Positions 35,905 through 45,287 of a stretch of DNA of 64,000 nucleotides are shown here, piece after piece; the first letter of the stretch is position 1; each line of letters starts with the position of its first letter. The notes under the pieces are model-generated. The model was not told the DNA's origin, made no database searches, and worked only from the letters and a program-made list of their open reading frames with translations. Source of the stretch: Caulobacteraceae bacterium (GTDB lineage Bacteria > Pseudomonadota > Alphaproteobacteria > Caulobacterales > Caulobacteraceae); contig JAIXZX010000014.1 in NCBI GenBank assembly GCA_027489335.1, positions 186,001 through 250,000 of the forward strand, read 5' to 3'. Made by a program: the position numbers and the translations under genes.

Positions 35905-36848
35905 GCGTGGGGATGGGCCTTGGCATAGGCGGCGAGCAGGCGCTCGGCGTCCACCTCGGTATAGCGCTGGGTGGTGGACAGCGAGGCGTGGCCTAGCAGG
36001 TCCTGGATCGAACGCAAGTCGGCGCCTGCGCCCAGAAGGTGCGTGGCGAAGGAATGCCGCAGGGCGTGTGGGGTTGCGCTGTCCGGCAGGCCCAGCCGGC
36101 CACGCAGGATCTGCACGGTGGCCTGAACGTGGCGGGGGCTCAAAGGCCCGCCGCGTCTGGCCCGGAACAGCGCATCCTCCGGCGACAGCACAAAGGGCAG
36201 ATCGGCCAGATAGTCGGTGATGGCCTCGGCCACCGCCGGCAGGACCGGAACCAGCCGGGTCTTGCCCCCCTTGCCGGTGATCCGCAGGCTGGCGGGCAGG
36301 GGCGCGTCGGATCGCGTCAGCGACAGGGCCTCCGAAATCCGCAGGCCGCAGCCATAGAGCAGGGTCAGGACCGCGGCGTCCCGGCTGGCCTCCCAGCCTT
36401 CGCGGTCGGGATCAAGTCCGGGCTCGGCGATCAGGCCGCGGGCCTGGTCCTCGGTCACAGGGCGCGGGGCGCCGGGTTTGATCCGGGGGCCGCGCACCAG
36501 GGTGATCGCCGCGTTTGCCACGCCCAGACGGCGATCGAGAAACCGGTGAAGCCCCCGCACGGCCGACAGGGCCTGGGACAGGGAGCGCGGGGAAAGGGGG
36601 TGGTCTCCCTGGCGGAGATGGGCGAGCCAGGCGCGAAGCTCGGCGGTCTGCACGCCGCCAAGACTTTGGACGGTCAGGCCGCCCCCACGGTGCTGCTGCA
36701 GAAAGGCGATATAGCGCCGCCCCGCCGCCCCGTAGGCCTCCACCGTCCGCAGGGATGCCCGGCGCTCCTGGGTCAGATAGGCGAGCCACGCCACCACGGA
36801 CTGATCGGCCGGGGCGTTCGGGCTCAAGGGTGTCAAAGGACTGGCCAA
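35901..36848 (-). CDS. xerC: site-specific tyrosine recombinase XerC
   Basis: XerC, with XerD, resolves chromosome dimers at dif. The 315-residue protein has the N-terminal core-binding domain and all catalytic residues: Arg170 in GCGLRISEAL, Lys193 in TGKGGKT, His261 and Arg264 in HALRHSFATH, His287 in LLGHASL, and the nucleophile Tyr296. The start appears to be a TTG at 36848, overlapping the DUF484 gene by 16 bases; a downstream GTG at about residue 18 is an alternative. The DUF484-xerC order is conserved in proteobacteria. Confidence 0.95.
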   Translation of the reverse strand: MASPLTPLSPNAPADQSVVAWLAYLTQERRASLRTVEAYGAAGRRYIAFLQQHRGGGLTVQSLGGVQTAELRAWLAHLRQGDHPLSPRSLSQALSAVRGLHRFLDRRLGVANAAITLVRGPRIKPGAPRPVTEDQARGLIAEPGLDPDREGWEASRDAAVLTLLYGCGLRISEALSLTRSDAPLPASLRITGKGGKTRLVPVLPAVAEAITDYLADLPFVLSPEDALFRARRGGPLSPRHVQATVQILRGRLGLPDSATPHALRHSFATHLLGAGADLRSIQDLLGHASLSTTQRYTEVDAERLLAAYAKAHPHA

Positions 36849-37519
36849 CGCTCCGCCGTGCGCTCGATCACCCGGGCCAGAAAGGCCACCAGCTCGGCGC
36901 CCATATCCTCGGTGAAGCCCTTGGGATCATCTGAGCCGAAGGCCACCAGACCCTCCCGGGCGGGCTCCCACATGGCCAGGCGGACCAGGGCCATGGACTT
37001 CACACCCTCAGCCCGGTCGCCGAACAGGCCGAGCGCCGGGGCCCAGAACCCCATGCGCGTCAGCTTCTGGTGGCCGCCGAGGATCATGTCCACCTGCCCC
37101 TCCACCAGGGGCCGCCAGCCGGCCGGGGTGCGATCAGGACCTTCCAGGGCCACCACCCCGCAGCATAGGCCAAAACGCAGCTGGGCCAGTTCGTCCACCC
37201 GCCGGGCGAGATCGGCGTGGTTGCGAGCCTCCAGCAGGTCGATCACCGCGCCGTGGGTCTGGGCTTGGGCTGCGAAATTGGCGCGCGCAGTGGACTCCAG
37301 CTGGCGGCGCACGGCCGATTCCTTGCGGTGGGCTGCGTGGACCCGCGCCAGGGCCGCGGGCCCGAAGGCCACCACATTCTCCGGTAGAGTCTGCAGGCCG
37401 AGCAGGCGCAGCAGTTCCGGGTCGTCCAGCAGGACCCCAGGGTTTTCCAGCAGGAAGGCCCGCACGGCCGCCTGGGCCTCGTGGGCGCTCATGGCGCTGT
37501 CGATGCTCGCCCCGTCCAT
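36833..37519 (-). CDS. DUF484 family protein
   Basis: The 228-residue protein matches DUF484, a family that lies next to xerC in many proteobacteria and resembles a GAF-like fold. Visible features are the N-terminal VRAFLLENPGVLLDDPELLRLLGL helix pair, the middle segment AVRRQLESTARANFAAQAQTHGAVIDLLEARNHADL, and the end GLVAFGSDDPKGFTEDMGAELVAFLARVIER. A role in cell division or DNA segregation is inferred from context alone. It overlaps xerC. Confidence 0.92.
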   Translation of the reverse strand: MDGASIDSAMSAHEAQAAVRAFLLENPGVLLDDPELLRLLGLQTLPENVVAFGPAALARVHAAHRKESAVRRQLESTARANFAAQAQTHGAVIDLLEARNHADLARRVDELAQLRFGLCCGVVALEGPDRTPAGWRPLVEGQVDMILGGHQKLTRMGFWAPALGLFGDRAEGVKSMALVRLAMWEPAREGLVAFGSDDPKGFTEDMGAELVAFLARVIERTAERWPVL

Positions 37520-37551
37520 CCGTTCCGTCCTTCGCCGTCCGTGCGCCGTCT

Positions 37552-37579
37552 TAGAGGATCGACAACCTAGAGGATCGAC
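37552..37579. repeat. short direct repeat spanning the fsa stop codon
   Basis: TAGAGGATCGAC occurs at 37552-37563 and again at 37568-37579, separated by AACC. The second copy contains the last codons and TAG stop of fsa on the minus strand; the first lies just downstream. It looks like a small duplication of the gene end. Confidence 0.6.
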
Positions 37580-38220
37580 TGGCCGGTCTTGGCCCAGTCG
37601 CTCATGAACTGATCAAGACCCTTCTCGGTTAACGGGTGCTTGAACAGGTCGAGGAAGACCGCGGGCGGAATCGTCGCACAGTCGGCGCCCATCAGGGCCG
37701 AGGCCGTCACATGGGCGGTGGTGCGGATCGAGGCGGCGAGAATTTCGGTGTCGAAGTCGTAGTTGTCGTAGATGGCGCGGATCTCGGCGATCCGGTCCAT
37801 GCCGTCGGCGCCATGGTCGTCCAGGCGGCCGATGAAGGGCGAGATGTAGGTGGCGCCGGCCTTGGCGGCCATCAGGGCCTGGGCGGCGGAGAAGCACAGG
37901 GTGACATTGGTCTGGATGCCTTCCCGGGAGAAGACGCCCGTGGCGGTCAGCCCGGCCCGGGTCAGCGGGACCTTGACCACCACATTGGGGGCCACGCCCG
38001 CCAGCTTGCGGCCCTCGGCCAACATGGCCTCCGTCTCGGTGGCGGCGACCTCGGCGCTCACCGGCCCCTCGACGAGGTCGCAAATCTCGGCGATGACCTC
38101 CAGCATGGGACGGCCGGACTTGGCGATCAGCGACGGATTGGTGGTGACGCCGTCCACCAGACCGGTGGAGGCCAGGTCCTTCAGGACGGCCGTGTCGGTG
38201 GTGTCGAGAAAGATCTGCAT
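37567..38220 (-). CDS. fsa: fructose-6-phosphate aldolase / transaldolase-like (TalC family)
   Basis: The 217-residue protein is a short (about 220 residues) transaldolase-family member of the FSA/TalC group. The start [34 protein letters not shown] and the Schiff-base Lys83 in VVKVPLT are typical, with [13 protein letters not shown] afterwards. It could be a transaldolase or a fructose-6-phosphate aldolase; residues alone do not decide. It is divergent from priA (94 bases). Confidence 0.9.
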   Translation of the reverse strand: MQIFLDTTDTAVLKDLASTGLVDGVTTNPSLIAKSGRPMLEVIAEICDLVEGPVSAEVAATETEAMLAEGRKLAGVAPNVVVKVPLTRAGLTATGVFSREGIQTNVTLCFSAAQALMAAKAGATYISPFIGRLDDHGADGMDRIAEIRAIYDNYDFDTEILAASIRTTAHVTASALMGADCATIPPAVFLDLFKHPLTEKGLDQFMSDWAKTGQSIL

Positions 38221-38313
38221 GGCCTGGGCCTCCCTGCGCAGTGGATGGCGGTGTGTAGCGCCTGCGCCGGGTCCTCGCCACCCTGAGCGCGTGACAGTTG
38301 CGGGGCGCCTCTC

Positions 38314-40476
38314 ATGAGCCGCATTGCCTCGGTCCTGCTGCCCATGCCCCTGCCCGAAGCCTTCGACTATGCCGAGCCCGAGGGCATGGAGCTGCAGGTG
38401 GGCGACCAGGTGGCCGCGCCGCTTGGCCCGCGCACCCTGCGCGGCGTGGTGACCGCCCTGCGGGACGCCGAGGGCGGCAACCGGCCGCTAAAGCCTCTAG
38501 AGGCGCGGCTGGATGATCCCCCCCTGCCGCCGGCGACCTTGGAGTTCGTCCAGTGGGCGGCCCGCTACGCCGTGGACTCGCCGGGCCAGCCGCTCGCCAT
38601 CGCCCTGCGCGGCGCCCGCGCGCCCAAGGCCCGGCCGGTCAAGCAGGTGGTCGCCACAGGCGCCGCGCCCGCCCGGCTGACGCCGGCCCGTGAGAAGGTC
38701 ATGGCGGCGCTTGCCGGTTTCGTCGGCGCCCCGGCCGACCTTGCCCGCCAGGCCGAGGTCTCTGCCGGGGTGATCAAGGGGCTGATCGACGAGGGCGTCC
38801 TAGATGTGCGCCAGATCCCGGCCCCTGTAGCCTTCCCGACCCCGGATCTGACCCGGCCCCGGGCGCCGCTCAATCCGAGCCAGGCGGCCGCAGCCCAGGC
38901 GCTGAGCGCCATAATCGCTGAGGGTGGCTTCAATGTCGCCCTGCTCGACGGGGTGACGGGGTCTGGCAAGACCGAGGTCTATCTCGAGGCCGTGGCCGCC
39001 GTCCTCGCAGCCGATCCCACCGCCCAGGTTCTGGTGCTGCTGCCGGAGATCGCGCTGACCCAGGCGGTGCTGTCGCGGTTTTCCGAGCGGTTCGGGGCCA
39101 TGCCGGCGGAATGGCATTCCGGCGTCGCCCCGCCGGCGAGGCGGCGGGTCTGGGAGGCGGTGGCCACCGGCGTCTGTCCGATCGTCGTGGGCGCCCGCTC
39201 GGCGCTCTTCCTGCCCTTCACCCATCTCAAGCTGATCGTGGTGGACGAAGAGCACGACACCTCCTTCAAGCAAGAGGAGGGCTTCATCTACCAGGCCCGA
39301 GACCTGGCCGTGGTGCGGGGCAAGATGGAGGCCGCCGCCGTCGTCCTGGCTTCGGCCACGCCGTCCCTGGAATCGCTGCGCAACGCCGAGACCGGGCGTT
39401 ATCGCTGGTTGCGGCTGACCGACCGACACGGGTCCGCCGTCCTGCCGCAGATCGACCTGATCGACCTGCGGCAGACCGCGCTGGACACCGGACGCTGGCT
39501 GTCGGCCCCCCTGGTCGAGGCGGTCGGCGAGACCCTGGCCCGGGGCGAGCAGGCCCTCCTGTTCCTCAACCGGCGGGGCTATGCGCCGCTCGTGCTCTGC
39601 CGGGCCTGCGGCGAGCGTCTGACGGCGCCGGACACCGATTCCTGGCTGGTGGAGCACCGCTATACCGGCCGGCTGGTGTGCCACCTGACCGGCTTCTCCA
39701 TGGCCAAGCCCAAGGCCTGTCCTCACTGCGGGGCCATCGACAGCCTGGTCTCCGTCGGGCCGGGGGTGGAGCGGGTGGAGGAGGAGGCCCGGGCCCTGTT
39801 TCCCGACGCGCGGGTGGCGGTGTTCTCCTCCGACACCGTGTTTGACGCCCAGGCCGCCCGACGCCTGGTGGAGTCCATGGCGGCCGGCGAGATCGACATC
39901 CTGGTCGCCACCCAGGCGGCCGCCAAGGGCCATAACTTCCCCAACCTGACTCTGGTCGGCGTGGTGGACGCCGATCTCGGCCTGAAGGGCGGAGACCTGC
40001 GGGCCGCCGAGCGGACCTATCAGCTGCTGGCCCAGGCGACGGGCCGGGCGGGGCGCCACGACAGGCCGGGCCGGGCGCTGGTTCAGACCTATGCGCCCGA
40101 TCATGCGGTGATGCAGGCCCTGGCCGCCCAGGACCGGGACGCCTTCGTCGCCGCCGAAATGGCCGAAAGGGAGCTGGCCGGCCTGCCGCCGTTTGGCCGC
40201 CTGGGCGCGGTGATCGTCTCCAGTGAGAACCCTCAGGCCCTTGAGGCCTTTGTGCGGGACATGGCCGCCGCGGCCCCCAACGCCGAGGGCCTGGAGGTTT
40301 ACGGCCCGGCCGACGCGCCGCTCTCCCTGGTCCGGGGCCGGCGGCGAAAGCGCTTCCTGGTGCGAGCTGACCGCACGGTTGATCTGTCAGCCTATCTGGC
40401 CGCCTGGCGGGCGCGGGTCAGGCCCCCGGGCTCGGTCCGGGTGGTGATCGATGTAGACCCCTACAGCTTCCTGTAG
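38314..40476 (+). CDS. priA: primosomal replication restart helicase PriA
   Basis: PriA reloads the replicative helicase at stalled forks. The 720-residue protein has the N-terminal DNA-binding domain (3'BD, first about 105 residues), helicase motifs including Walker [12 protein letters not shown] (213-223) and DEEH (311-314), SATPSLES and the QATGRAGR motif VI. The zinc domain keeps Cys429/Cys432 and Cys469/Cys472, but the expected middle CxxC pairs read APDT (438-441) and CHLT (456-459), so one of two zinc sites appears lost. Gene position upstream of the Crp-type regulator is noted; the usual atpH neighbour is not seen. Confidence 0.95.
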   Translation: MSRIASVLLPMPLPEAFDYAEPEGMELQVGDQVAAPLGPRTLRGVVTALRDAEGGNRPLKPLEARLDDPPLPPATLEFVQWAARYAVDSPGQPLAIALRGARAPKARPVKQVVATGAAPARLTPAREKVMAALAGFVGAPADLARQAEVSAGVIKGLIDEGVLDVRQIPAPVAFPTPDLTRPRAPLNPSQAAAAQALSAIIAEGGFNVALLDGVTGSGKTEVYLEAVAAVLAADPTAQVLVLLPEIALTQAVLSRFSERFGAMPAEWHSGVAPPARRRVWEAVATGVCPIVVGARSALFLPFTHLKLIVVDEEHDTSFKQEEGFIYQARDLAVVRGKMEAAAVVLASATPSLESLRNAETGRYRWLRLTDRHGSAVLPQIDLIDLRQTALDTGRWLSAPLVEAVGETLARGEQALLFLNRRGYAPLVLCRACGERLTAPDTDSWLVEHRYTGRLVCHLTGFSMAKPKACPHCGAIDSLVSVGPGVERVEEEARALFPDARVAVFSSDTVFDAQAARRLVESMAAGEIDILVATQAAAKGHNFPNLTLVGVVDADLGLKGGDLRAAERTYQLLAQATGRAGRHDRPGRALVQTYAPDHAVMQALAAQDRDAFVAAEMAERELAGLPPFGRLGAVIVSSENPQALEAFVRDMAAAAPNAEGLEVYGPADAPLSLVRGRRRKRFLVRADRTVDLSAYLAAWRARVRPPGSVRVVIDVDPYSFL

Positions 40477-40595
40477 ATCAGTCGCCAAGCCTGCGACGAA
40501 TAGTCGGGCGCCCGACGGACGCGGCGCGCGCAAGTCTGTAGGGCCTTCTGTGAAGCTTCCCTGCCACCTCGTGCCGTCTGAGGCGTTTTCCTCCC

Positions 40596-41363
40596 ATGTC
40601 CATGGGTCAGTCATCCTCCGATCCCCGCGCCTATGGCGGGGTGTCCGACACCTCCGCCCTGCGGGGCAACCGCCTGTTGGCCGCTCTGCCCAGCGCGGTG
40701 CTGAACGACATCTCCCCGCACCTGCGCCAGCTGAACCTGGAGCGCGGGCGCGTTCTCTTCGAACCCGGCGACGATGTGGATCTCACCCATTTCCCCACCC
40801 GCTCGGCGATCATCTCCCTGCAGCTGGTGACCCGCGACGGGCGCGAGGTGGAGGCCGCCAGCATCGGCCGCGAAGGCGCCGCCGGCGGCATCGTCAGCTC
40901 CGGCCACAAGCCCGCCTATGGTCGCGCGGTGGTGCAGATCGCAGGCCCGGTCCTGGTCATCGCCACCGAGCAGCTGGAGGCGGCCAAGCGCCGCCGGCCG
41001 GAGATCGCCGACCTGTTCTCCCGCTATGCCGACGCCCTGCTAGCCCAGGTGATGCAGTCGGTGGTGTGCAACGCCCTGCATCCGGTGGAGCAGCGGGCCT
41101 GCCGCTGGCTGCTGGCGACCCACGACCGTTCTGACAACGACATCATCCGCCTGACCCAGCAGAGCCTCGCCGAGATGCTGGGGGTCCAGCGCACCACGGT
41201 GTCAGGCGTGGCCAAGACCCTGGAGCACCGGGGTCTAATCCGCCAGCACCACGGGCATGTGGAGGTGATCGACCGTGACGGGCTCGAGGAGGCGTGCTGT
41301 GAGTGCTACCAGGCCGTCGAGGACCACTTCAGCCTGCTGCTGCCGGAGGTGAGCGAGGACTAG
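40596..41363 (+). CDS. Crp/Fnr family transcriptional regulator
   Basis: The 255-residue protein has a cyclic-nucleotide-binding-type beta-roll (about residues 15-150) with GRVLFEPGDDVDLTHFPTRSAIISL, a long dimerisation helix, and a C-terminal winged helix with LTQQSLAEMLGVQRTTVSGVAKTLEHRGLI. The N-terminus lacks the FNR iron-sulfur cysteines and the DDVDLTHF region lacks the usual cAMP-phosphate motif, so the ligand may be something else. It is convergent with the efflux gene and shares a CTAG with its stop. Confidence 0.9.
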   Translation: MSMGQSSSDPRAYGGVSDTSALRGNRLLAALPSAVLNDISPHLRQLNLERGRVLFEPGDDVDLTHFPTRSAIISLQLVTRDGREVEAASIGREGAAGGIVSSGHKPAYGRAVVQIAGPVLVIATEQLEAAKRRRPEIADLFSRYADALLAQVMQSVVCNALHPVEQRACRWLLATHDRSDNDIIRLTQQSLAEMLGVQRTTVSGVAKTLEHRGLIRQHHGHVEVIDRDGLEEACCECYQAVEDHFSLLLPEVSED

Positions 41364-43057
41364 GCCCCAGGCTTGGCCAGGGCTTCGGCCGGGGTCGCTG
41401 ACGGCCCCGGCGGCGGGACTCGGTCCTGCAGGCGCACGCCGGGGATTTTGAGCATCAGCAGGAAGCCCAGCAGCAGCACCGCCAGACTGAAGACGATCCC
41501 GTAGACCACGGCGGTGGAGAAGCTCTGGCGGATGATCTGGTCGGCCGCCCGCGTCGCCGGGTCGGCGGCCCGGGCCGCGGCGAGATCGGGGTCGGCGTCC
41601 CGCTCCATGGCCATGCGCTGCAGGTCCGAAAGCTCCAGGGCCTGCATCTGGGCGGCGGGATCGGCCGCCGACAGCCGGCCAAGCTCCGAGGTCAGGCCCC
41701 AGGTGAGGATGGCGCCGAACAGGGCCACCCCCATGGTCGAGCCGATCTGGCGGACGAACTGGCCCGAGCTGGTGGCCACCCCCAGCTGGTGGGGCGGCAC
41801 CGCGTTCTGCACCGCAAGGCCAAACAGGCTCTGCCCTGGCCCCAGCCCAATACCGACGATCAGCAGACGCCAGGCCAGGTCCAGCGTGCCGGTGTCGGGT
41901 CCGATGAAACACAGGGAGAAGACCCCGACGATCAGCACCGCGCCGCCGCCGATCATGAAGGGCTTATAGACCCCGGTGCGGGTGACCAGCTGGCCATTGA
42001 TGGTGGAGGACGCCACCAACCCGACCATCAGGGCCAGCATGGTCAGGCCGCTGCGCGTGGCCGGCACCCCCTGTCCCACCTGCATGTAGAGCGGCAGGAA
42101 GGAGGTCACCCCCATGAAGGCCATGGAGTAGATGAAGGCCGCGCCGTTGGCGGTGTTGAAGGTTCGGTTCTTGAACAGCTCAAGGGGCAGGATCGGGTCG
42201 CGCACCGCCTTCTGGACGAAGACGAACCCGGTCAGGGACGCCAGGCTCACCGTCAGCAGGCCCAGGATCATGGGCGAACCCCAGCCATAGTCCCGGCCGC
42301 CCCAGGTGATGGCCAGCAGGAGGGTGGTGAAACCGACCACGATCAGGGCGGCGCCCCCATAGTCGATGCGCCCCTCCCCCCGGGGCGGCAGGGCCGGCAT
42401 TTTCAGGGTGATCATGGCGACAGCGGCGAGCGCAAAGGGGACGTTCACATAGAAGACCCAGCGCCACCCCTCGACCACATGGCCTGCCACCTCGAAGGTC
42501 CCGTGGTCGGTGAAGAAGCCGCCGATGACGGGGCCAAAGATGCTGGCCACCCCGAAGACCGAGCCGAACAGGCCGGAGAACTTGGCCCGCTCCCGCGGCG
42601 CATAAAGGTCGGCGATGATGGCGAAGGCGATGGTGAACAGCGCGCCGCCGCCAATCCCCTGCAGGGCGCGGGCGGTGATCAGCTGGGTCATGCCGCCGCC
42701 GATCAGGGGCAGATCGCCGAACTCGCCAGCCAGGCCGCAGAGCCAGGAACCGGTCAGGAAGACTCCAATCCCCCACAACAGGACCGGCTTGCGCCCGAAG
42801 ATGTCTCCGAGCTTCCCCCAGATGGGCACCATGACGGTTGAGGCCAGCAGATAGGCCGTGGTCGCCCAGGCGTAGAGATGGAGGCCCGACAGGTCCGAAA
42901 CGATCCGCGGCATGGCCGTGGCCACCACGGTCTGGCTCATGGCGCTGAGCAGGAAGACGATCAGGACGGAGATCAGCGTGAGGCGTCGGTCCGCCTCGTC
43001 AAAGACAGGGGGCTCTTGCAATGCGGCGTTTCCACAGCGGCGTTCGAGCGCCGCCAA
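41360..43057 (-). CDS. DHA2-family (EmrB/QacA-type) MFS efflux transporter
   Basis: The 565-residue frame encodes a 14-helix major-facilitator drug exporter: QTVVATAMPRIVSDLSG (helix 1), GKLGDIFGRKPVLL (motif A), ARALQGIGGGALFTIAF and FGPVIGGFF (motif C-like). A periplasmic segment between the last helices (about residues 460-525) is rich in Ala and Asp. The start is uncertain: there is no ATG, and TTG codons at 43057 and 43021 are both possible, the latter with a weak GTGGAA upstream. No membrane fusion partner (EmrA-like) is adjacent. Confidence 0.88.
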   Translation of the reverse strand: MAALERRCGNAALQEPPVFDEADRRLTLISVLIVFLLSAMSQTVVATAMPRIVSDLSGLHLYAWATTAYLLASTVMVPIWGKLGDIFGRKPVLLWGIGVFLTGSWLCGLAGEFGDLPLIGGGMTQLITARALQGIGGGALFTIAFAIIADLYAPRERAKFSGLFGSVFGVASIFGPVIGGFFTDHGTFEVAGHVVEGWRWVFYVNVPFALAAVAMITLKMPALPPRGEGRIDYGGAALIVVGFTTLLLAITWGGRDYGWGSPMILGLLTVSLASLTGFVFVQKAVRDPILPLELFKNRTFNTANGAAFIYSMAFMGVTSFLPLYMQVGQGVPATRSGLTMLALMVGLVASSTINGQLVTRTGVYKPFMIGGGAVLIVGVFSLCFIGPDTGTLDLAWRLLIVGIGLGPGQSLFGLAVQNAVPPHQLGVATSSGQFVRQIGSTMGVALFGAILTWGLTSELGRLSAADPAAQMQALELSDLQRMAMERDADPDLAAARAADPATRAADQIIRQSFSTAVVYGIVFSLAVLLLGFLLMLKIPGVRLQDRVPPPGPSATPAEALAKPGA

Positions 43058-43159
43058 TTTTTTGGTCTAGCGCGACGCAATCCGCCGGCCGTCCCAGGTT
43101 TTTCAAATGTCTGAGCCCGCCCCGGCGCGCCGATGTGACGTCCGGGGCGGAGATAATCC

Positions 43160-43993
43160 TCAGACGTTATCAGAACCGGTCGGCGATGCATGCCCCAATG
43201 CCGACTGAGCGGCCGCCTTTCGCCGGGCGGCGTTTCGCGAGGCCATGTTCAACCCTTCCACCAGGCCCGAGAAGGCCATGGCCGCGTAGATGTAGCCCTT
43301 GGGCACGTGGAAGCCGAAGCCGTCGGCGATCAGCGTCACCCCGATCATCAGCAGGAAGCCGAGGGCCAGCATGACCACCGTCGGGTTGTGCTCAATGAAG
43401 TTGGCCAGGGGGTCGGCGGCCAGAAGCATCACCGCCACGGCGACGATCACCGCGATGATCATGATCGGCAGGTGATCGGTCATGCCTACCGCCGTCAGGA
43501 TCGAGTCCACCGAGAACACCAAGTCCAGCAGCAGGATCTGCACGATCACGGCGCCGAAGTTGGCGGCCACCCGCCCCTTCACATCCATGACGCCATGGGT
43601 GGCCTCCACGTCGACCTTTTCATGGATCTCGGTGGTCGCTTTCCACAGCAGGAACAGGCCGCCAGCGATCAGGATCAGGTCGCGCCAGGAGAAGTTCATC
43701 TCGAACATGGGCACGCCGTGGACGGGGTCCACCGGTCCCTGGAAGGGCAGGCTGAACACCGGCTGGGTGAGGCCGACCAGGAAGGCGATGGTCGACAGGA
43801 GGGCCAGCCGCATGCCGAGCGCGAGGCCGATGCCGATCCTGCGGGCCTTGCTGCGCTGCTCTTCGGGCAGCTTGTTGGAGAGAATCGAGATGAAGACGAG
43901 GTTGTCGATCCCCAGCACCACCTCCATCACCACCAGAGCGATGAGGGCGGCCCAGGCCGCGGGGTCGGCCGCAAGGGCCATAAGACTATCCAT
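43160..43993 (-). CDS. TerC family integral membrane protein
   Basis: The 277-residue protein has seven to nine membrane helices and the TerC signatures [23 protein letters not shown] near the N-terminus and [23 protein letters not shown] in the second half; the paired Asp residues (GIDNL, SVDSI) are conserved metal-linked positions. Members of this family handle manganese or protect against tellurite. GGGAGAATC before ATG 43993 supports the start. I looked for a yybP-ykoY Mn riboswitch upstream and did not find its core. Confidence 0.92.
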   Translation of the reverse strand: MDSLMALAADPAAWAALIALVVMEVVLGIDNLVFISILSNKLPEEQRSKARRIGIGLALGMRLALLSTIAFLVGLTQPVFSLPFQGPVDPVHGVPMFEMNFSWRDLILIAGGLFLLWKATTEIHEKVDVEATHGVMDVKGRVAANFGAVIVQILLLDLVFSVDSILTAVGMTDHLPIMIIAVIVAVAVMLLAADPLANFIEHNPTVVMLALGFLLMIGVTLIADGFGFHVPKGYIYAAMAFSGLVEGLNMASRNAARRKAAAQSALGHASPTGSDNV

Positions 43994-44120
43994 GGTGATG
44001 ATTCTCCCAAGCTCCGAGATCGACTTCTAGCCCAATGGCGAAAGCGCTCCAGCGCTAACGCGATGGTGAGGCTTCCGGCGCCAGACTGAAGGTTCAGGTC
44101 GCGCCAGAAAGTCCCGAACC

Positions 44121-45218
44121 ATGACCGACGCCCAGCAGATCCACCCGCTGACCGCCCTGCGGTTCTTCGCCGCCTTCTGGGTGGTGCTGTTCCACTACTG
44201 GCCGGCCCTGGCGACGGGGGCGACGCCGCTCTTCGTGGCCAAGGGCTATCTGGGGGTTGAGCTGTTCTTCGTGCTCTCCGGCTTCATCCTCTGCCACGTC
44301 TATCGCAGCCAGGTGGAGGCGGGCGGCTTCAACTATGGCGGCTTCCTGTGGGCGAGGCTGGCGCGGGTCTACCCGCTGCATCTGGCGACGCTGATCGGTA
44401 TGGGGGTCCTGGCGGCGGCGGCCGGCGCGGCGGGCTTTGCGGTCGATCCCAACATCCTGTCGTGGGAGGCGTTGCTTCCCAACCTGCTGCTGGTGCAGGC
44501 CTGGGGCTTCGCCCCGGTGGCCGGCTGGAACCATCCTTCCTGGTCGATCTCGGCCGAGTGGTTCGCCTATCTCACCTTCCCCCTGTTCGCCTGGGCGTCC
44601 CTGGCGCTGAAGGCCCGGCCCCTGCTGGCGGTGGCTCTGGCGGCCGTGTTCATGGCCGGCCTCTATGCCGGGTTCGAAGCCCTGGCCGGCCATCCCCTGA
44701 CCCTGGCGACGATTTCCTGGGGCGCCCTGCGAATCGTTCCCTGCTTCGCCCTGGGCTGCGCCTTGCACAGCCTCTGGCGTGAGCGGGCCGGCGGCGGGCG
44801 CGGTCAAGCCTGGCTGGGCGCCGCAATTTCAGGCGCCGTCGCCCTGTTCGCCGCCACTCTGGGCCTGTCGGATACAATCATCGTGCTGGGGACCGCGGGC
44901 CTGATCTTCTACCTCGCCCGTCTGGCTCAGAACGGCTCCCAGGCCTTGAGCGCGCCGATCCTCATCTATCTCGGTGAGATCAGCTATTCGATCTACATGA
45001 TCTGCGTGCCGTGGAAGATTGTATTCGTCAATGGCGCCGCCAGTCTGCTCAAGCTTGAAAGCGACCAGCTGCCGCTTGGCATATGGTTGGTGCTCCTGGT
45101 GGGCGTGGTTCCACTGGCCGCCCTGTCTTATCATCTGATCGAGAAACCGGCCCGCGAGCGCATGAAGCTGTGGGCGGGGCTGTGGAAAGGACGTGCGCCG
45201 AAGGTCGCAGGCGCATAA
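44121..45218 (+). CDS. membrane acyltransferase (acyltransferase 3 / OafA-like)
   Basis: A 365-residue protein with ten to eleven membrane helices belonging to the acyltransferase 3 family, which acetylates or acylates sugars of surface polysaccharides. Conserved elements are LTALRFFAAFWVVLFHYW with His25, the first-loop FFVLSGFILCHVY, RLARVYPLHLATL, NHPSWSISAEWFAYL (Glu) and PILIYLGEISYSIYMI. No glycosyltransferase or polymer gene is adjacent, so its polysaccharide is unknown. Confidence 0.92.
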   Translation: MTDAQQIHPLTALRFFAAFWVVLFHYWPALATGATPLFVAKGYLGVELFFVLSGFILCHVYRSQVEAGGFNYGGFLWARLARVYPLHLATLIGMGVLAAAAGAAGFAVDPNILSWEALLPNLLLVQAWGFAPVAGWNHPSWSISAEWFAYLTFPLFAWASLALKARPLLAVALAAVFMAGLYAGFEALAGHPLTLATISWGALRIVPCFALGCALHSLWRERAGGGRGQAWLGAAISGAVALFAATLGLSDTIIVLGTAGLIFYLARLAQNGSQALSAPILIYLGEISYSIYMICVPWKIVFVNGAASLLKLESDQLPLGIWLVLLVGVVPLAALSYHLIEKPARERMKLWAGLWKGRAPKVAGA

Positions 45219-45287
45219 ACCCTCTTTTCATCCCGAGCGTGAGAAACTATCCCTAACGCCAGTTCGCGTCGGGGAGTTACGCCCAAC

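Noticed and set aside
36399-36425. GGATCAAGTCCG inside xerC, as in the family A second hairpin
   Set aside because: The match is a dozen bases and encodes a stretch whose length fits typical XerC, with no second hairpin or flanking element, so I take it as chance rather than an inserted repeat.
35901-36848. Tyrosine recombinase as evidence of a mobile island
   Set aside because: It is chromosomal XerC by gene order (DUF484 partner) and catalytic residues, with no attachment-site repeats nearby.
43994-44100. Possible yybP-ykoY manganese riboswitch upstream of terC
   Set aside because: I searched by eye for the conserved GGGGAGUA core and paired stems before the start at 43993 and did not find them; a covariance-model search would be decisive.
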